Shown piece by piece: positions 43,700-52,752 of a stretch of DNA of 64,000 nucleotides. Every line of letters begins with the position of its first letter. Position 1 is the first letter of the stretch. The stretch is from M3007 sp037445225 (lineage in GTDB: Bacteria > Bacteroidota > Bacteroidia > Chitinophagales > Saprospiraceae): contig JBBIKW010000011.1 of the NCBI GenBank assembly GCA_037445225.1, positions 1 through 64,000 of the forward strand. Direction: 5' to 3'. A program made the translations under genes and the position numbers. The notes under the pieces were generated by a model that saw nothing but the letters and a program-made list of their open reading frames with translations, was not told where the DNA came from and searched no databases.

Positions 43700-44686
43700 T
43701 CAGAACCGGCTGGGCGCCTCGAAGACCGAGTTCTGCTCCTTTTGGTACAGGGAATAGTTGAAGCCGGGCTGCAGGCTGTAGGCGCCGTGTTGGCCCTTGC
43801 GATTGAAGGCAATAAAGCCCACCTGGTGTTGGCGCGCTTCATCGGGGTATTTTTGGACGATTCGATTGATGGCCGCCTCAACTGCTTTTTGAGGGTGCTT
43901 GCCGCGGCGCATCTCCTCCACTATTAAGAAAGAGCCCAGTGTTTTGAGGACGAGTTCGCCCAGACCTGTGGCGGCAGCTGCGCCCACTTCGCCATCGACA
44001 AACAGGCCAGCGCCGAGGATGGGGCTGTCGCCCACGCGTCCGTGCATCTTGAACGCCAACCCACTGGTAGAGCACGCTCCGGCCAGGCGGCGTTGCCCGT
44101 CGAGGGCTAAGATGCCGATCGTATCGTGGCGCTCGACGTTGATGGCCGGCTTATACTCCGACTTCACCTTCCACGCCTCCCAGGCGCGGCGGGCCTCTTC
44201 GGTGAGCAGGTTTTCCCGCGTGAACCCCTCGCTTAGAGCGAAAGCCAGTGCGCCCTCGCCCGAGAGGATGACGTGCGGCGTCTTTTCCATGACGCGCCGC
44301 GCCACGCTGACAGGGTGTTTGATGTGTTGCAGGAAGGTGACGGATCCCGCACGGCCATATTCGTCCATGATGCAAGCGTCTAAGGTGACGTGTCCGTCGC
44401 GGTCGGGTAGCCCTCCATAGCCCACGCTAGTGTCGTTGGGATCGGCTTCGGCCACGCGCGCTCCGGCTTCCACAGCGTCCACGGCTTGACCGCCGTTTTG
44501 GAGCACCTCCCAAGCCGCCGCTGTCGCTTTGAGGTTGTTCCAAGTGGCTATGACTGCCGGCCAAGTACCCGCCCCAACGGGGGAGGCTTCAAAAGAGGAA
44601 AGCCATCGCTGCCAAAGGTCAGCGCTCAGATAGCCGGCCGAGCTCGCTAAGAGGATGTTCTTTAAAAACAGACGTCTGGAAGGCAT
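43700..44686 (-). CDS. Tat-exported glycosylasparaginase / isoaspartyl peptidase family
   Basis: An N-terminal nucleophile hydrolase of about 328 residues. I choose the ATG at 44686 because it gives a Tat signal peptide with the twin-arginine motif SRRLFLK followed by NILLASSAGYLS; the frame is open back to 44755. The precursor cleaves itself before the Thr of HDTIG (about residue 188) to form alpha and beta subunits. GRVGDSPILGAG and ATGLGE build the substrate pocket. The family splits GlcNAc-Asn bonds or isoaspartyl dipeptides; the first is favoured by the length and the CSTSGLAFKMHGRVGDSP region. It is probably transcribed with holA. Confidence 0.85.
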   Translation of the reverse strand: MPSRRLFLKNILLASSAGYLSADLWQRWLSSFEASPVGAGTWPAVIATWNNLKATAAAWEVLQNGGQAVDAVEAGARVAEADPNDTSVGYGGLPDRDGHVTLDACIMDEYGRAGSVTFLQHIKHPVSVARRVMEKTPHVILSGEGALAFALSEGFTRENLLTEEARRAWEAWKVKSEYKPAINVERHDTIGILALDGQRRLAGACSTSGLAFKMHGRVGDSPILGAGLFVDGEVGAAAATGLGELVLKTLGSFLIVEEMRRGKHPQKAVEAAINRIVQKYPDEARQHQVGFIAFNRKGQHGAYSLQPGFNYSLYQKEQNSVFEAPSRF

Positions 44687-44796
44687 ATGCGAAAACAACG
44701 GGAGATTGGGTGAACTGATTTCTTTGAAAGTCCTACAGTACAAAGTATCGCTCATTTTTTAGAGGCTAAAGCTGCGAACGAAGGAGGGCGCTTCGC

Positions 44797-45810
44797 TCAC
44801 GCCGGATGCAGGATGCGGAAGAACAGCTCGCGCAAGAGCGCCTCTTCGCCCGTATGGGTGGTATCGGTGTCGATGCCTTTGGCGCGCAGGTCGTAGCGGT
44901 GGAGCCAGTGCAGGATGTGCTCGACGTGCTCGCGCGTGTAGTGCTGGAGAGCCGCCTTGTACTCCTTGACAAAAAAGGCCGAACGCAGCTCGAGTGCTTG
45001 GGCCATTTCGCTCTCTGAGGCATTGGGCATGAAGTAGAGCATGTACACTTTGGAAAAGAAGTTGTACAAGCTGGCGATGGTTCCAATGAGAGGATTTTTG
45101 CGCGGGTTGGCGGAGAAATGCTGCTCGATACGGGCGATGCGCGCGATATCGCGGTAAGCGAAAGCGCGCTGCAGCTCAAAGAGGTTGAACTCTTTGCTGA
45201 TGCCGACGAACTCTTCTACGTGCGCCGGCGATATGGCGCTGCCGGGCGGCAGGTTTAGGGTCAGCTTGTCCAACTCATTGACAATTTGGGTCAGGTCGCT
45301 GCCCAAATACTCGGCCAACAGGGCCGCTGCAGCGGGCTCGATGGAGCGTTGCTGCTGTCGGCAGTAGTTTGCTATCCAATCCGGGATCTGGCTGTCGTAG
45401 AGCTTTTTGCTTTCAAAGACAACGGCTGTGCTGCTCAGCGCCTTGCCTAAGCGCGTGCGCAGGTCGAATTTTTTGTGTTTGTAGCAAACGACAAAGACTG
45501 TAGTGGGCATAGGGTTTTCTACGTAGCTCGCTAACTCATGGAGGTTTTTCATCTCCTGCGCTTCGCGTAAGATGACCACCTGCCGAGCGCTCATCATGGG
45601 ATAGCGGCGCAGCTGGTCGAGCAGGCTGAGCGGCTCAGCATCCTTGCCGTAAAGGATGGTTTGATTAAAGGAGCGCTCAGCTTCGGACAAGGCCTCTGCT
45701 TCTATAGTCTTCTCAATGAGGTCGATAAAATAAGGTTCTTCGCCGTGCAAAAAATAGACGGGATGGAACTTACCCACCTTGACTTCGCGCAGAATGTCCT
45801 CGTAACTCAT
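44797..45810 (-). CDS. holA: DNA polymerase III, delta subunit
   Basis: HolA is the clamp-loader subunit that opens the sliding clamp. The 337 residues begin at the ATG at 45810 (MSYEDILREVKVGKFHPVY), the usual family start; a longer open frame upstream would be antisense to the hydroxylase gene. Recognisable parts are YFLHGEEPYFID, FNQTILYG, RRYPMMSARQVVILREAQ, FVVCYKHKKFD and the ELDKLTL/SPAHVEEFVG region of the AAA+ domain, with a helical C-terminal collar. A TACCTTCG box (45818-45825, minus strand) lies 7 bases before the start. Confidence 0.92.
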   Translation of the reverse strand: MSYEDILREVKVGKFHPVYFLHGEEPYFIDLIEKTIEAEALSEAERSFNQTILYGKDAEPLSLLDQLRRYPMMSARQVVILREAQEMKNLHELASYVENPMPTTVFVVCYKHKKFDLRTRLGKALSSTAVVFESKKLYDSQIPDWIANYCRQQQRSIEPAAAALLAEYLGSDLTQIVNELDKLTLNLPPGSAISPAHVEEFVGISKEFNLFELQRAFAYRDIARIARIEQHFSANPRKNPLIGTIASLYNFFSKVYMLYFMPNASESEMAQALELRSAFFVKEYKAALQHYTREHVEHILHWLHRYDLRAKGIDTDTTHTGEEALLRELFFRILHPA

Positions 45811-45877
45811 GGCAGAGCGAAGGTATGGCGACCACTGCGCTATTTTTGCTGCCTGTTCTCCATCTTTGCCCGCAAAT

Positions 45878-47161
45878 ATGGAAACGTACGGTGCCATAGT
45901 GAACTGGGTCATTCCCGTTTTTTTCCTGCTCTATTTTATAGAGGTATTTGTGGCATGGAAGCGAGGAGAAAAAGTCATCCGGAGCATCGACAGCATATCG
46001 AGCTTCAGCTCTGGGGTGACAAATGTGGTTAAAGACGTGTTAGGGTTAAGCATAAGTATCCTCAGCTATTCCTGGTTGGTCGAACACTTAGCGCTCCTGC
46101 GCTTAGAGGCGGAGTGGTGGGTGTATGTACTGGCCTTTGTGGCCGTAGACTTTCAGGGATATTGGGTACATCGGTGGAGCCATGAGATCAACTTTTTGTG
46201 GAACAGGCATATCATCCACCACAGCAGTGAAGAGTTCAACCTTTCGTGTGCGCTGCGGCAGTCTATTTCCAACGTGTTCAACTACTTTGCCTTTTTGCTC
46301 ATCCCAGCAGCCGTGGTAGGAGTACCGGCTGAGGTGATTGCCGTGGTGGCTCCTATACACCTATTTTTGCAATATTGGTACCACACGCGGCTAATTGGCA
46401 AGCTGGGGTGGTTAGAGCACATCCTGGTAACGCCCTCGCACCATCGCGTCCACCACGCCATTAACCCGGAGTACCTCGACAAAAACTACGCGCAGATCTT
46501 TATCGTTTGGGACAAGTGGTTCGGCACCTTTCAAGAAGAATTGCCGCACGTGCCTCCGGTTTACGGAGTGAAGCGTCCGGTGCGAACGTGGAACCCATTC
46601 AAAATCAACTTCCAGCACTTTTGGCTGTTGCTCACCGATGCTTGGCGCACGCGCTCGTGGTGGGATAAGATACGCCTGTGGTTCATGCCTACGGGGTGGC
46701 GTCCGGCCGACGTGCAGGAGCGGTATCCAGTAGAGGTAGTCAGCGACGTGTTCCGCTTGCAGAAGTACGATACGCCGGCCTCGCGTGCTCTGATCGCCTG
46801 GTCGTGGGGGCAACTGTTCTTCTGTTATTTTCTGCTCGTCTATTTCTTTGCCTACATAGGCGAGATTGGCGCGCCGGGCATATTTTGGTACGGCGCCTTC
46901 ATCTTCGCGTCCGTATACGCCTATACGGAGTTACTCGATTGGAATGCGCGCGCACCGTGGTATGAATTTGCTAAATCCTTGCTGGGCGCGTATTTGCTCT
47001 TAGAGGGCGGTGGCGACTGGTTTGGCGCCGGCGAGCGGGTAGGCCAAGTGTATGTGTGGATAGTGGCCGTGCACATAGTGCTTTCTCCAGTGGTGGCCTA
47101 CCTCTTGCTACATCAACAGCGGCGCCGACAGGACGGAGGTCTCTCAGCAACGATCGTTTAG
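45878..47161 (+). CDS. Fatty acid hydroxylase / sterol desaturase family protein
   Basis: An integral membrane di-iron oxygenase of 428 residues. At least six hydrophobic helices are visible, starting with VIPVFFLLYFIEVFVAW. The histidine motifs that bind the two irons are HRWSHE, HIIHHSSEE and HHRVHHA (about residues 100-195). By family it hydroxylates or desaturates a lipid chain; the substrate is unknown. The ATG at 45878 is chosen as it starts the first helix region. A TATTTTTG box (45841-45848) lies 29 bases upstream. It is divergent from holA, with 67 bases between starts. Confidence 0.88.
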   Translation: METYGAIVNWVIPVFFLLYFIEVFVAWKRGEKVIRSIDSISSFSSGVTNVVKDVLGLSISILSYSWLVEHLALLRLEAEWWVYVLAFVAVDFQGYWVHRWSHEINFLWNRHIIHHSSEEFNLSCALRQSISNVFNYFAFLLIPAAVVGVPAEVIAVVAPIHLFLQYWYHTRLIGKLGWLEHILVTPSHHRVHHAINPEYLDKNYAQIFIVWDKWFGTFQEELPHVPPVYGVKRPVRTWNPFKINFQHFWLLLTDAWRTRSWWDKIRLWFMPTGWRPADVQERYPVEVVSDVFRLQKYDTPASRALIAWSWGQLFFCYFLLVYFFAYIGEIGAPGIFWYGAFIFASVYAYTELLDWNARAPWYEFAKSLLGAYLLLEGGGDWFGAGERVGQVYVWIVAVHIVLSPVVAYLLLHQQRRRQDGGLSATIV

Positions 47162-47185
47162 GCCGGCAGGAAGCGGAGAAGGCGC

Positions 47186-47193
47186 TATCTTTG
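47186..47193 (+). promoter_or_regulatory. -7 box for dusB
   Basis: TATCTTTG is a full match to TAnnTTTG, 42 bases before the GTG at 47236. It implies that the longer open frame back to 47056 is not translated. Confidence 0.55.
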
Positions 47194-47235
47194 CGCCGCA
47201 GTCGGCACTCGACTGAAGCAAATCCTGACGGTGAC

Positions 47236-48240
47236 GTGGTAAAAATTGGCGACATTGAACTGGGCGAGTTTCCCTTGCTGTTGGCGCCCATGGAAGATGT
47301 GAGCGACCCGCCCTTTCGCAAGCTGTGCAAAGAGCAGGGCGCCGACTTAGTGTATACGGAGTTCATCAGTGCGGATGGGCTGGTACACGAAGCCATCAAT
47401 TCCCTGAAAAAACTCGATATTTTCGACTACGAGCGCCCTATTGGCATTCAGTACTTCGGCGGGCAGCTGGACAGCATGCTGCAAGCAGCGGAAATCATTG
47501 AGAGCAAAAACCCAGACCTTATCGACATCAACTACGGCTGTCCGGTAGCCAAGGTGGCCTGTCGGATGGCGGGGGCAGGGCTGCTGCGCGACGTGCCGCG
47601 CATGGTGACGCTGACGGCTGCGGTGGTCAAAAGCACGCGTCGCCCCGTCACAGTGAAGACGCGCTTGGGATGGGACGCTGCCACCATCAACATCTTAGAG
47701 GTTGCCGAGCGCTTGCAGGACGTAGGTGTCGCAGCGCTGACGATCCACGCGCGCACGCGGGCGCAGATGTACAAAGGCGAAGCCGACTGGACCTGGATAG
47801 CGCGCGTCAAAGAGCACCCGAGCATCCGCATCCCCATCTTCGGCAACGGCGACATCGACTCTGCGCAAAAGGCCCTCGAATACCGAAAGCGCTATGGCCC
47901 AGACGGCATCATGATCGGCCGAGCCAGCATCGGCTATCCGTGGATCTTTAGAGAAATCAAGCATTACTTTGCTACAGGTACGCTCTTAGAGCCGCCCTCC
48001 GTAGCCGAACGCGTGCGTGCGGCGCGCCAACACCTCACCGACAGCATCGCTTGGAAGGGGCCTAAGCTCGGTGTGTTGGAAATGAGGCGCCACTACAGCG
48101 CTTATTTTAGAGACTTACCCGGCATAAAGCTCTATCGCAACCGCCTAGTCACCGAGATGGATCCTACCGTGCTGTTCTCCATACTGGAGGAGATCGAGGC
48201 CACCTACTCGATGGAGTCTAATTTCGCGGAAGCAACATGA
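47236..48240 (+). CDS. dusB: tRNA-dihydrouridine synthase
   Basis: An FMN enzyme that reduces specific uridines of tRNA to dihydrouridine. The TIM barrel has LAPMEDVSDPPFRKLCKEQGAD at the start, DINYGCPVAKVACRMAGAGLL with the catalytic Cys, VKTRLGWD, IHARTRAQMY and GNGDIDS followed by GIMIGRASIGYPWIF. I place the start at the GTG at 47236; no ATG fits, and the promoter box at 47186 lies after the upstream part of the frame. The 334 residues match DusB length. Its TGA overlaps the ATG of the CCA-adding enzyme gene in ATGA. Confidence 0.92.
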   Translation: MVKIGDIELGEFPLLLAPMEDVSDPPFRKLCKEQGADLVYTEFISADGLVHEAINSLKKLDIFDYERPIGIQYFGGQLDSMLQAAEIIESKNPDLIDINYGCPVAKVACRMAGAGLLRDVPRMVTLTAAVVKSTRRPVTVKTRLGWDAATINILEVAERLQDVGVAALTIHARTRAQMYKGEADWTWIARVKEHPSIRIPIFGNGDIDSAQKALEYRKRYGPDGIMIGRASIGYPWIFREIKHYFATGTLLEPPSVAERVRAARQHLTDSIAWKGPKLGVLEMRRHYSAYFRDLPGIKLYRNRLVTEMDPTVLFSILEEIEATYSMESNFAEAT

Positions 48241-49682
48241 ACTTCTCGTTTACACCCCAGGAGGATAGGCTGTTTCGGCTGGTGGCCCAAGTTGCTCAAC
48301 GCTTAGGCTCTCCCTCCTACGTGGTGGGCGGTCACGTGCGCGACCGCCTGATAGGGCGCCCTAGTAAAGACGTGGATATCGTGTGTGTGGGCGATGGCAT
48401 TCGCTTAGCCCGAGCGGTTGCCGCTGAGCTGTCACCGTCGCCCAAGGTGACTACCTACGGGCGCTTTGGAACGGCCATGCTGCGCTTCGAAGATTTGGAA
48501 GTGGAATTCGTCGGAGCCCGCAAGGAGAGCTATCGCTCCGACAGCCGAAAGCCCGACGTTTCGCCGGGCACCTTAGAAGACGACCAACGGCGGCGCGACT
48601 TCACCATTAACGCCTTAGCCATCAGCCTCAATGAAGCGGACTACGGGCACCTCATCGACCCTTTCGACGGATTGAGTGACTTGGAGCGCAAGGTTATTCG
48701 CACGCCGATAGACCCAAACCAAACGTTTTGCGACGATCCCTTGCGCATGATGCGCGCCATCCGCTTTGCTGCACAGCTCGAGTATACGATTGCTCCGGAA
48801 ACGCTCGCAGGCATTAGCCAGAACGTTCACCGCATTCACATCGTCTCGCAGGAGCGGATTACGGCAGAGTTAGAAAAAATACTCGCAGCCGCTAAGCCGT
48901 CTATTGGTTTTGTGCTCCTCTTCCAGACCGGCCTGTTGGCCATCATTTTTCCCGAGTTGGCGGCCTTACAGGGGGTAGAAGACCGGGATGGACGCTCGCA
49001 CAAGGACAACTTTTACCACACGCTAGAGGTCTTAGACAACATAGCCCGCCGCACCGATAATATTTGGCTGCGATGGGCGGCGCTGCTGCACGACATTGCC
49101 AAACCCGTCACCAAAAGGTATAGCCCCGAAACCGGTTGGACGTTTTACGGCCACGAGTACGTAGGTGCCGACATGGTTCCCGGCATTTTTAAGCGCCTGC
49201 GGCTGCCGATGAACGCACCGATGGCCTACGTGCGCAAGCTGGTGCGCTTGCACCTGCGGCCCATAAGCCTCTCACGCGAAGAGGTAACCGACAGCGCCGT
49301 GCGCCGCCTCCTTTCGGATGCCGGGCCCGATATCGACGACCTGATGTTGCTGTGCTCGTGCGACATCACGACAAAAAACCCGCGCAAGATGGCGCGGTGC
49401 TTAGAGGGATACGAGTATTTGCGCGAGCGCATGGCAGGGGTAACCGAAGCCGACCGCCTGCGCCTGTGGCAACCTCCGATCACGGGCGACATCATCATGC
49501 GCACCTTTGGCATCCCGCCCTCTCGCGAAGTAGGCATCATCAAAACTGCCGTCCGCGAAGCTATCCTCGACGGCGAGATCGACAACACCTACGAAGCAGC
49601 GTACGAGCGCATGCTGGAAGAGGGTGCTAAAATAGGCCTTCATCCCGTAAATGCTCCGCATCCATCTGCAAAACCAGACTAA
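48237..49682 (+). CDS. cca: CCA tRNA nucleotidyltransferase with HD domain
   Basis: An enzyme of the polymerase-beta superfamily that adds or repairs the 3' CCA end of tRNA. This fits the incompletely encoded CCA of the tRNA at 42567. The N-terminal head has VVGGHVRDRLIGRPSKDVDIV with the catalytic acidic pair, followed by the RRRDFTINALA motif (about 120) and RMMRAIRFAAQLEY. An HD domain follows (WAALLHDIAKPVTK and the phosphohydrolase pattern HLRPISLSREEV). 481 residues. Translation is coupled to dusB by an ATGA overlap. Confidence 0.93.
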   Translation: MNFSFTPQEDRLFRLVAQVAQRLGSPSYVVGGHVRDRLIGRPSKDVDIVCVGDGIRLARAVAAELSPSPKVTTYGRFGTAMLRFEDLEVEFVGARKESYRSDSRKPDVSPGTLEDDQRRRDFTINALAISLNEADYGHLIDPFDGLSDLERKVIRTPIDPNQTFCDDPLRMMRAIRFAAQLEYTIAPETLAGISQNVHRIHIVSQERITAELEKILAAAKPSIGFVLLFQTGLLAIIFPELAALQGVEDRDGRSHKDNFYHTLEVLDNIARRTDNIWLRWAALLHDIAKPVTKRYSPETGWTFYGHEYVGADMVPGIFKRLRLPMNAPMAYVRKLVRLHLRPISLSREEVTDSAVRRLLSDAGPDIDDLMLLCSCDITTKNPRKMARCLEGYEYLRERMAGVTEADRLRLWQPPITGDIIMRTFGIPPSREVGIIKTAVREAILDGEIDNTYEAAYERMLEEGAKIGLHPVNAPHPSAKPD

Positions 49683-49691
49683 GTGCCCTAC

Positions 49692-50396
49692 ATGACTTTT
49701 AGACTTACGCTCATCGGCCTTCTGTTCAACACCTCCCTCTGGGCCCAGCATTTCCGAGTGCAACTGATGGCTACCGAAGACTCCTTGCCGGCAACCTACT
49801 TCTCCGAACGCAGCGTGAAAAATGTATGGTGCACCCGTGATGAGATGGGCATGTATCGCTACTACTTGGGCAGCTATGCTACGCGCGTAGAGGCCGAGCG
49901 AGTTTTGCGTCGGCTATCGACCGAATACTTTCCCCATGCTCGAGTGGTCGACCTCACCGTCGAAGCGCTCCTAGACGACCAACAGCGCTGCGGCTACTTC
50001 CGAGGCGGTCCGTTGCCGCTGGCCGAGAGCGACTCTGTTCGATTTGTCTACTTCGACTCGGGCAAAGCCGTGCTTTCGGAAGCTGGCAAGAGACAGGTGC
50101 AGCCCATTATAGAGCGTTTAAAGGCCGTTCCGCGCTCAGAGGTGTACATCTTGGGCTATGCCGACGCAGTGGGCAGCTCCTTGGCAAACTTAGAATTGGC
50201 TGCGGCGCGCGCGCGCACCGTGCGCAACTTCTTACTCGACCAAGACATAGAGGTCGGCCGGATCCGAGTCTACGCCTACGGCGAAAGCGAGGCCAGTGCC
50301 GTAGAAGACACCGACTGGGTGGAAAGCGAATACGAGCGTGCAGAGTTGCGCCGGCGATTTCGCTGTGCCGTGGTGTGCTGGCGCCCTACACCTTAA
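49692..50396 (+). CDS. OmpA-family outer-membrane lipoprotein-like / SPOR-like protein
   Basis: A 234-residue exported protein with a signal peptide (LTLIGLLFNTSLWAQ). The middle part (YRYYLGSYATRVEAERVLRRL) resembles a SPOR-like peptidoglycan-binding unit. The C-terminal part is an OmpA-like domain (FVYFDSGKAVLSEAG, GYADAVGSSLANLELAAARARTV), which binds diaminopimelate in peptidoglycan. It probably ties the envelope to the cell wall. A GTG at 49683 is possible but the ATG at 49692 fits the signal peptide better. It starts 9 bases after the cca stop. Confidence 0.82.
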   Translation: MTFRLTLIGLLFNTSLWAQHFRVQLMATEDSLPATYFSERSVKNVWCTRDEMGMYRYYLGSYATRVEAERVLRRLSTEYFPHARVVDLTVEALLDDQQRCGYFRGGPLPLAESDSVRFVYFDSGKAVLSEAGKRQVQPIIERLKAVPRSEVYILGYADAVGSSLANLELAAARARTVRNFLLDQDIEVGRIRVYAYGESEASAVEDTDWVESEYERAELRRRFRCAVVCWRPTP

Positions 50397-50532
50397 ACTG
50401 TGCTGCCGTTCGGCCAACACACACTGGACGCGGGTCGGCAGCGATAGCCCGTTCATCTAAATTTGTTTTAAATTCGACCTCAAAGTGTTTATTTTGTAAC
50501 GATTTCTCATAACGACTGCAATACGCCTTGTC

Positions 50533-52320
50533 ATGGGTCAGTTCTTTAAATTTCTGTTTGCTTCTTGCTTGGGCACCTTTTTAGCATTAGTGCTGCTTTT
50601 TTTCGTCGTCGCTGGTTCGCTTACCGGTTTGGCCTCAAAAAGCTTAGAAAAAGCCAAGGTAGAGATAGCGCCTAACTCGATATTGGAGCTGCGCTTGGAT
50701 AAGCCCATACCGGAGAAGACCAATAACCTTCCGATCTCGCCCTTTGAATTGGGCACCGAGGATGTCTTAGGGCTCCACGATATCGTTCGGGCCATTCGCA
50801 AGGCCAAAGAAGACCCCGACATAAAAGGGATATATCTACATAAGGCCACACCGTCTGTGGGTTCGGCCTCGATAGGTGCGCTGCGCGCGGCCATAGCGGA
50901 CTTCCGTTCCTCAGGTAAGTTTGTGGTGGCTTATGCGGACGTATATACCCAGGGAGGATACCATTTGGCTTCTGTTGCTGATGAGGTGCTGCTCAACCCC
51001 ATAGGTGGCGTAGATTTCCGCGGTTTGTCGAGCACCCTTCTCTTTTTCAAAGGGATGCTGGATAAGCTCGAAGTGCAAATGCGCATCTTCTATGCCGGCA
51101 AGTTCAAGAGCGCTACCGAACCCTTCCGCTTAGACAAGATGAGCCCGGAAAACCGCCTTCAAGTGCGCGAATATGTGGAGACTCTTTACGAGGCGATGCT
51201 GAACGATATCAGCGCCAGTCGAAATATTCCGGTAGCTACCCTGCGCCAAATCGCCGAGCGCTACGAAGGCCGCACTGCCAAAGGCGCCCTCAACAGCCGC
51301 CTCATCGACCGCATTGCCTATGAAGACGAAGCCTTAGATCGGCTCAGAGAGCGCTTAGGGTTAGGCAAAGACGAAAAGTTGCGCCGCATACGCGTAGAAA
51401 ACTACTTCGCCTCTCGCGTGAAGAAGATCGATCTGAGGGCGAAAGATAAGATAGCTGTAGTGTATGCCGAAGGCAGCATCATGACGGGCGATGAAGCAGG
51501 GGCCGGAGAAATCCTGGATGTTCCCTACGTCAAAATACTGCGCAAGATCCGTCAGGACAAAGCAGTGAAAGCTATCGTGCTGCGCGTCAACTCGCCGGGC
51601 GGCAGTGTGGTGGCTAGTGAAAACATCCTGCGCGAGATCTCGCTGTGTCGGCAAGCCGGCAAAGCAGTAATAGCCAGCATGGGCGATGTGGCAGCTTCGG
51701 GTGGCTACTACATCGCTTGTCAAGCCGACAGCATCTTCGCTGAGCCCACCACTATTACGGGCTCCATTGGCGTCTTTGCCATCATTCCGGTCTTGCAAAA
51801 GACGCTGAAAAACAAGCTGGGCATCACAGCCGACACAGTACGCACGCAGCAGTACTCGGCCTTCGGAACGCCGTTCTTCGACTTTTCCTCCGACGAAAGT
51901 CGCCTCATACAAGAGCAGATCGACCGCATATACGATGACTTTATAGAGCGCGTGTCTAAAGGGCGAAAGATGCCTGTAGAAAAGGTACACAACATAGCGC
52001 AAGGGCGCGTGTGGACGGGAAAGAGGGCCCATGCTATAGGTTTAGTAGATGGTGTAGGTGGCCTGGATCGCGCCATAAGCGCTGCTGCCCGGCGTGCAGG
52101 ATTAGAGCGATACCGCGTGATAGAGTATCCCACCGAGAAAACGCCCATAGAGCAACTCATAGATAAGATAACTAAGCAATCGGACCCAGAGGAAGAGGTG
52201 CGCCTTTGGATGATGCGGAGCAATCTGGGCGAGCTCTACCCCATTTATCGGATGTTGCGCGATGCGCACAAAAACCAAGGTATACAGGCGCGCTTACCCT
52301 TCGAGCTCATCCTCCGCTGA
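50533..52320 (+). CDS. sppA: Signal peptide peptidase SppA (67K type)
   Basis: A membrane-bound serine protease that degrades cleaved signal peptides. The 595 residues comprise an N-terminal transmembrane helix (GTFLALVLLFFVVAGSL) and two SppA domains. The catalytic lysine lies in the first domain (GKFKSATEPFRLDKMS, about residue 192), and the nucleophilic serine in the second (MGDVAASGGYYIACQAD, about 390). TGSIGVFAIIP and GRVWTGKRAHAIGLVDGVGG complete the fold. The ATG at 50533 is preferred. A hairpin lies just downstream of the stop. Confidence 0.95.
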   Translation: MGQFFKFLFASCLGTFLALVLLFFVVAGSLTGLASKSLEKAKVEIAPNSILELRLDKPIPEKTNNLPISPFELGTEDVLGLHDIVRAIRKAKEDPDIKGIYLHKATPSVGSASIGALRAAIADFRSSGKFVVAYADVYTQGGYHLASVADEVLLNPIGGVDFRGLSSTLLFFKGMLDKLEVQMRIFYAGKFKSATEPFRLDKMSPENRLQVREYVETLYEAMLNDISASRNIPVATLRQIAERYEGRTAKGALNSRLIDRIAYEDEALDRLRERLGLGKDEKLRRIRVENYFASRVKKIDLRAKDKIAVVYAEGSIMTGDEAGAGEILDVPYVKILRKIRQDKAVKAIVLRVNSPGGSVVASENILREISLCRQAGKAVIASMGDVAASGGYYIACQADSIFAEPTTITGSIGVFAIIPVLQKTLKNKLGITADTVRTQQYSAFGTPFFDFSSDESRLIQEQIDRIYDDFIERVSKGRKMPVEKVHNIAQGRVWTGKRAHAIGLVDGVGGLDRAISAAARRAGLERYRVIEYPTEKTPIEQLIDKITKQSDPEEEVRLWMMRSNLGELYPIYRMLRDAHKNQGIQARLPFELILR

Positions 52321-52347
52321 AAAAGGCTGTTTGGGCCTTCTAAGAGG

Positions 52348-52385
52348 CGAAACAGCGCCTCGCCATCGAAGCGGGCGCTGTTTCG
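52348..52385 (+). terminator. 12-bp stem hairpin after sppA
   Basis: CGAAACAGCGCC (52348-52359) pairs perfectly with GGCGCTGTTTCG (52374-52385) across a 14-base loop. No T-run follows, so it may act as a processing or stability element rather than a pure intrinsic terminator. Confidence 0.55.
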
Positions 52386-52752
52386 CATGGTATAATCATG
52401 TTAAACTTTGGTTCGATGCCGACCTTCTTCGGTAGTTGGTACAGTTTTTGACATCTCTACGACAAAGTCTGGTCGGGTACGTTTTCGAATAAAAGCGATC
52501 AGTGGTAGTTGCCTTCAAGTGTTTCTCCGTAATCTTGCGCCCGCTTTTAATCCGTAATCCACTCTCCTGCGGTCGGTTGTGATACCCGGTAGGTTTTCCC
52601 GTAACTACCTCGTGGCAAGGTCTTACGCTATAAAAGACGTAAAACAGCACTTTTTCCTTTTAAACCGATCACACTCGATGCGCAAAACATTACCCTCTTT
52701 CCGAGTTCTCACCTCTTTTTTCTCTTCCTGTACTTTAACTATTCCTTCTGCC
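52386..52752 (+). other. Long leader region ahead of the giant HYR gene
   Basis: This 367-bp stretch holds no supported gene. A minus-strand open frame (52396-52650) has no recognisable domain. The plus-strand open frame of the giant gene reaches back to 52579, with other ATGs at 52678 and 52753. GGTAGTTG occurs twice (near 52431 and 52503), with a near-complementary TAACTACC near 52602, and TCCGTAATC occurs twice, so the leader may fold. No full TAnnTTTG box was found. Confidence 0.4.

Noticed and set aside
52396..52650. Minus-strand 84-codon reading frame upstream of the giant HYR gene
   Set aside because: No signal, domain, promoter or sensible composition; it is rich in Arg, Lys and Thr and looks like leader-region noise.
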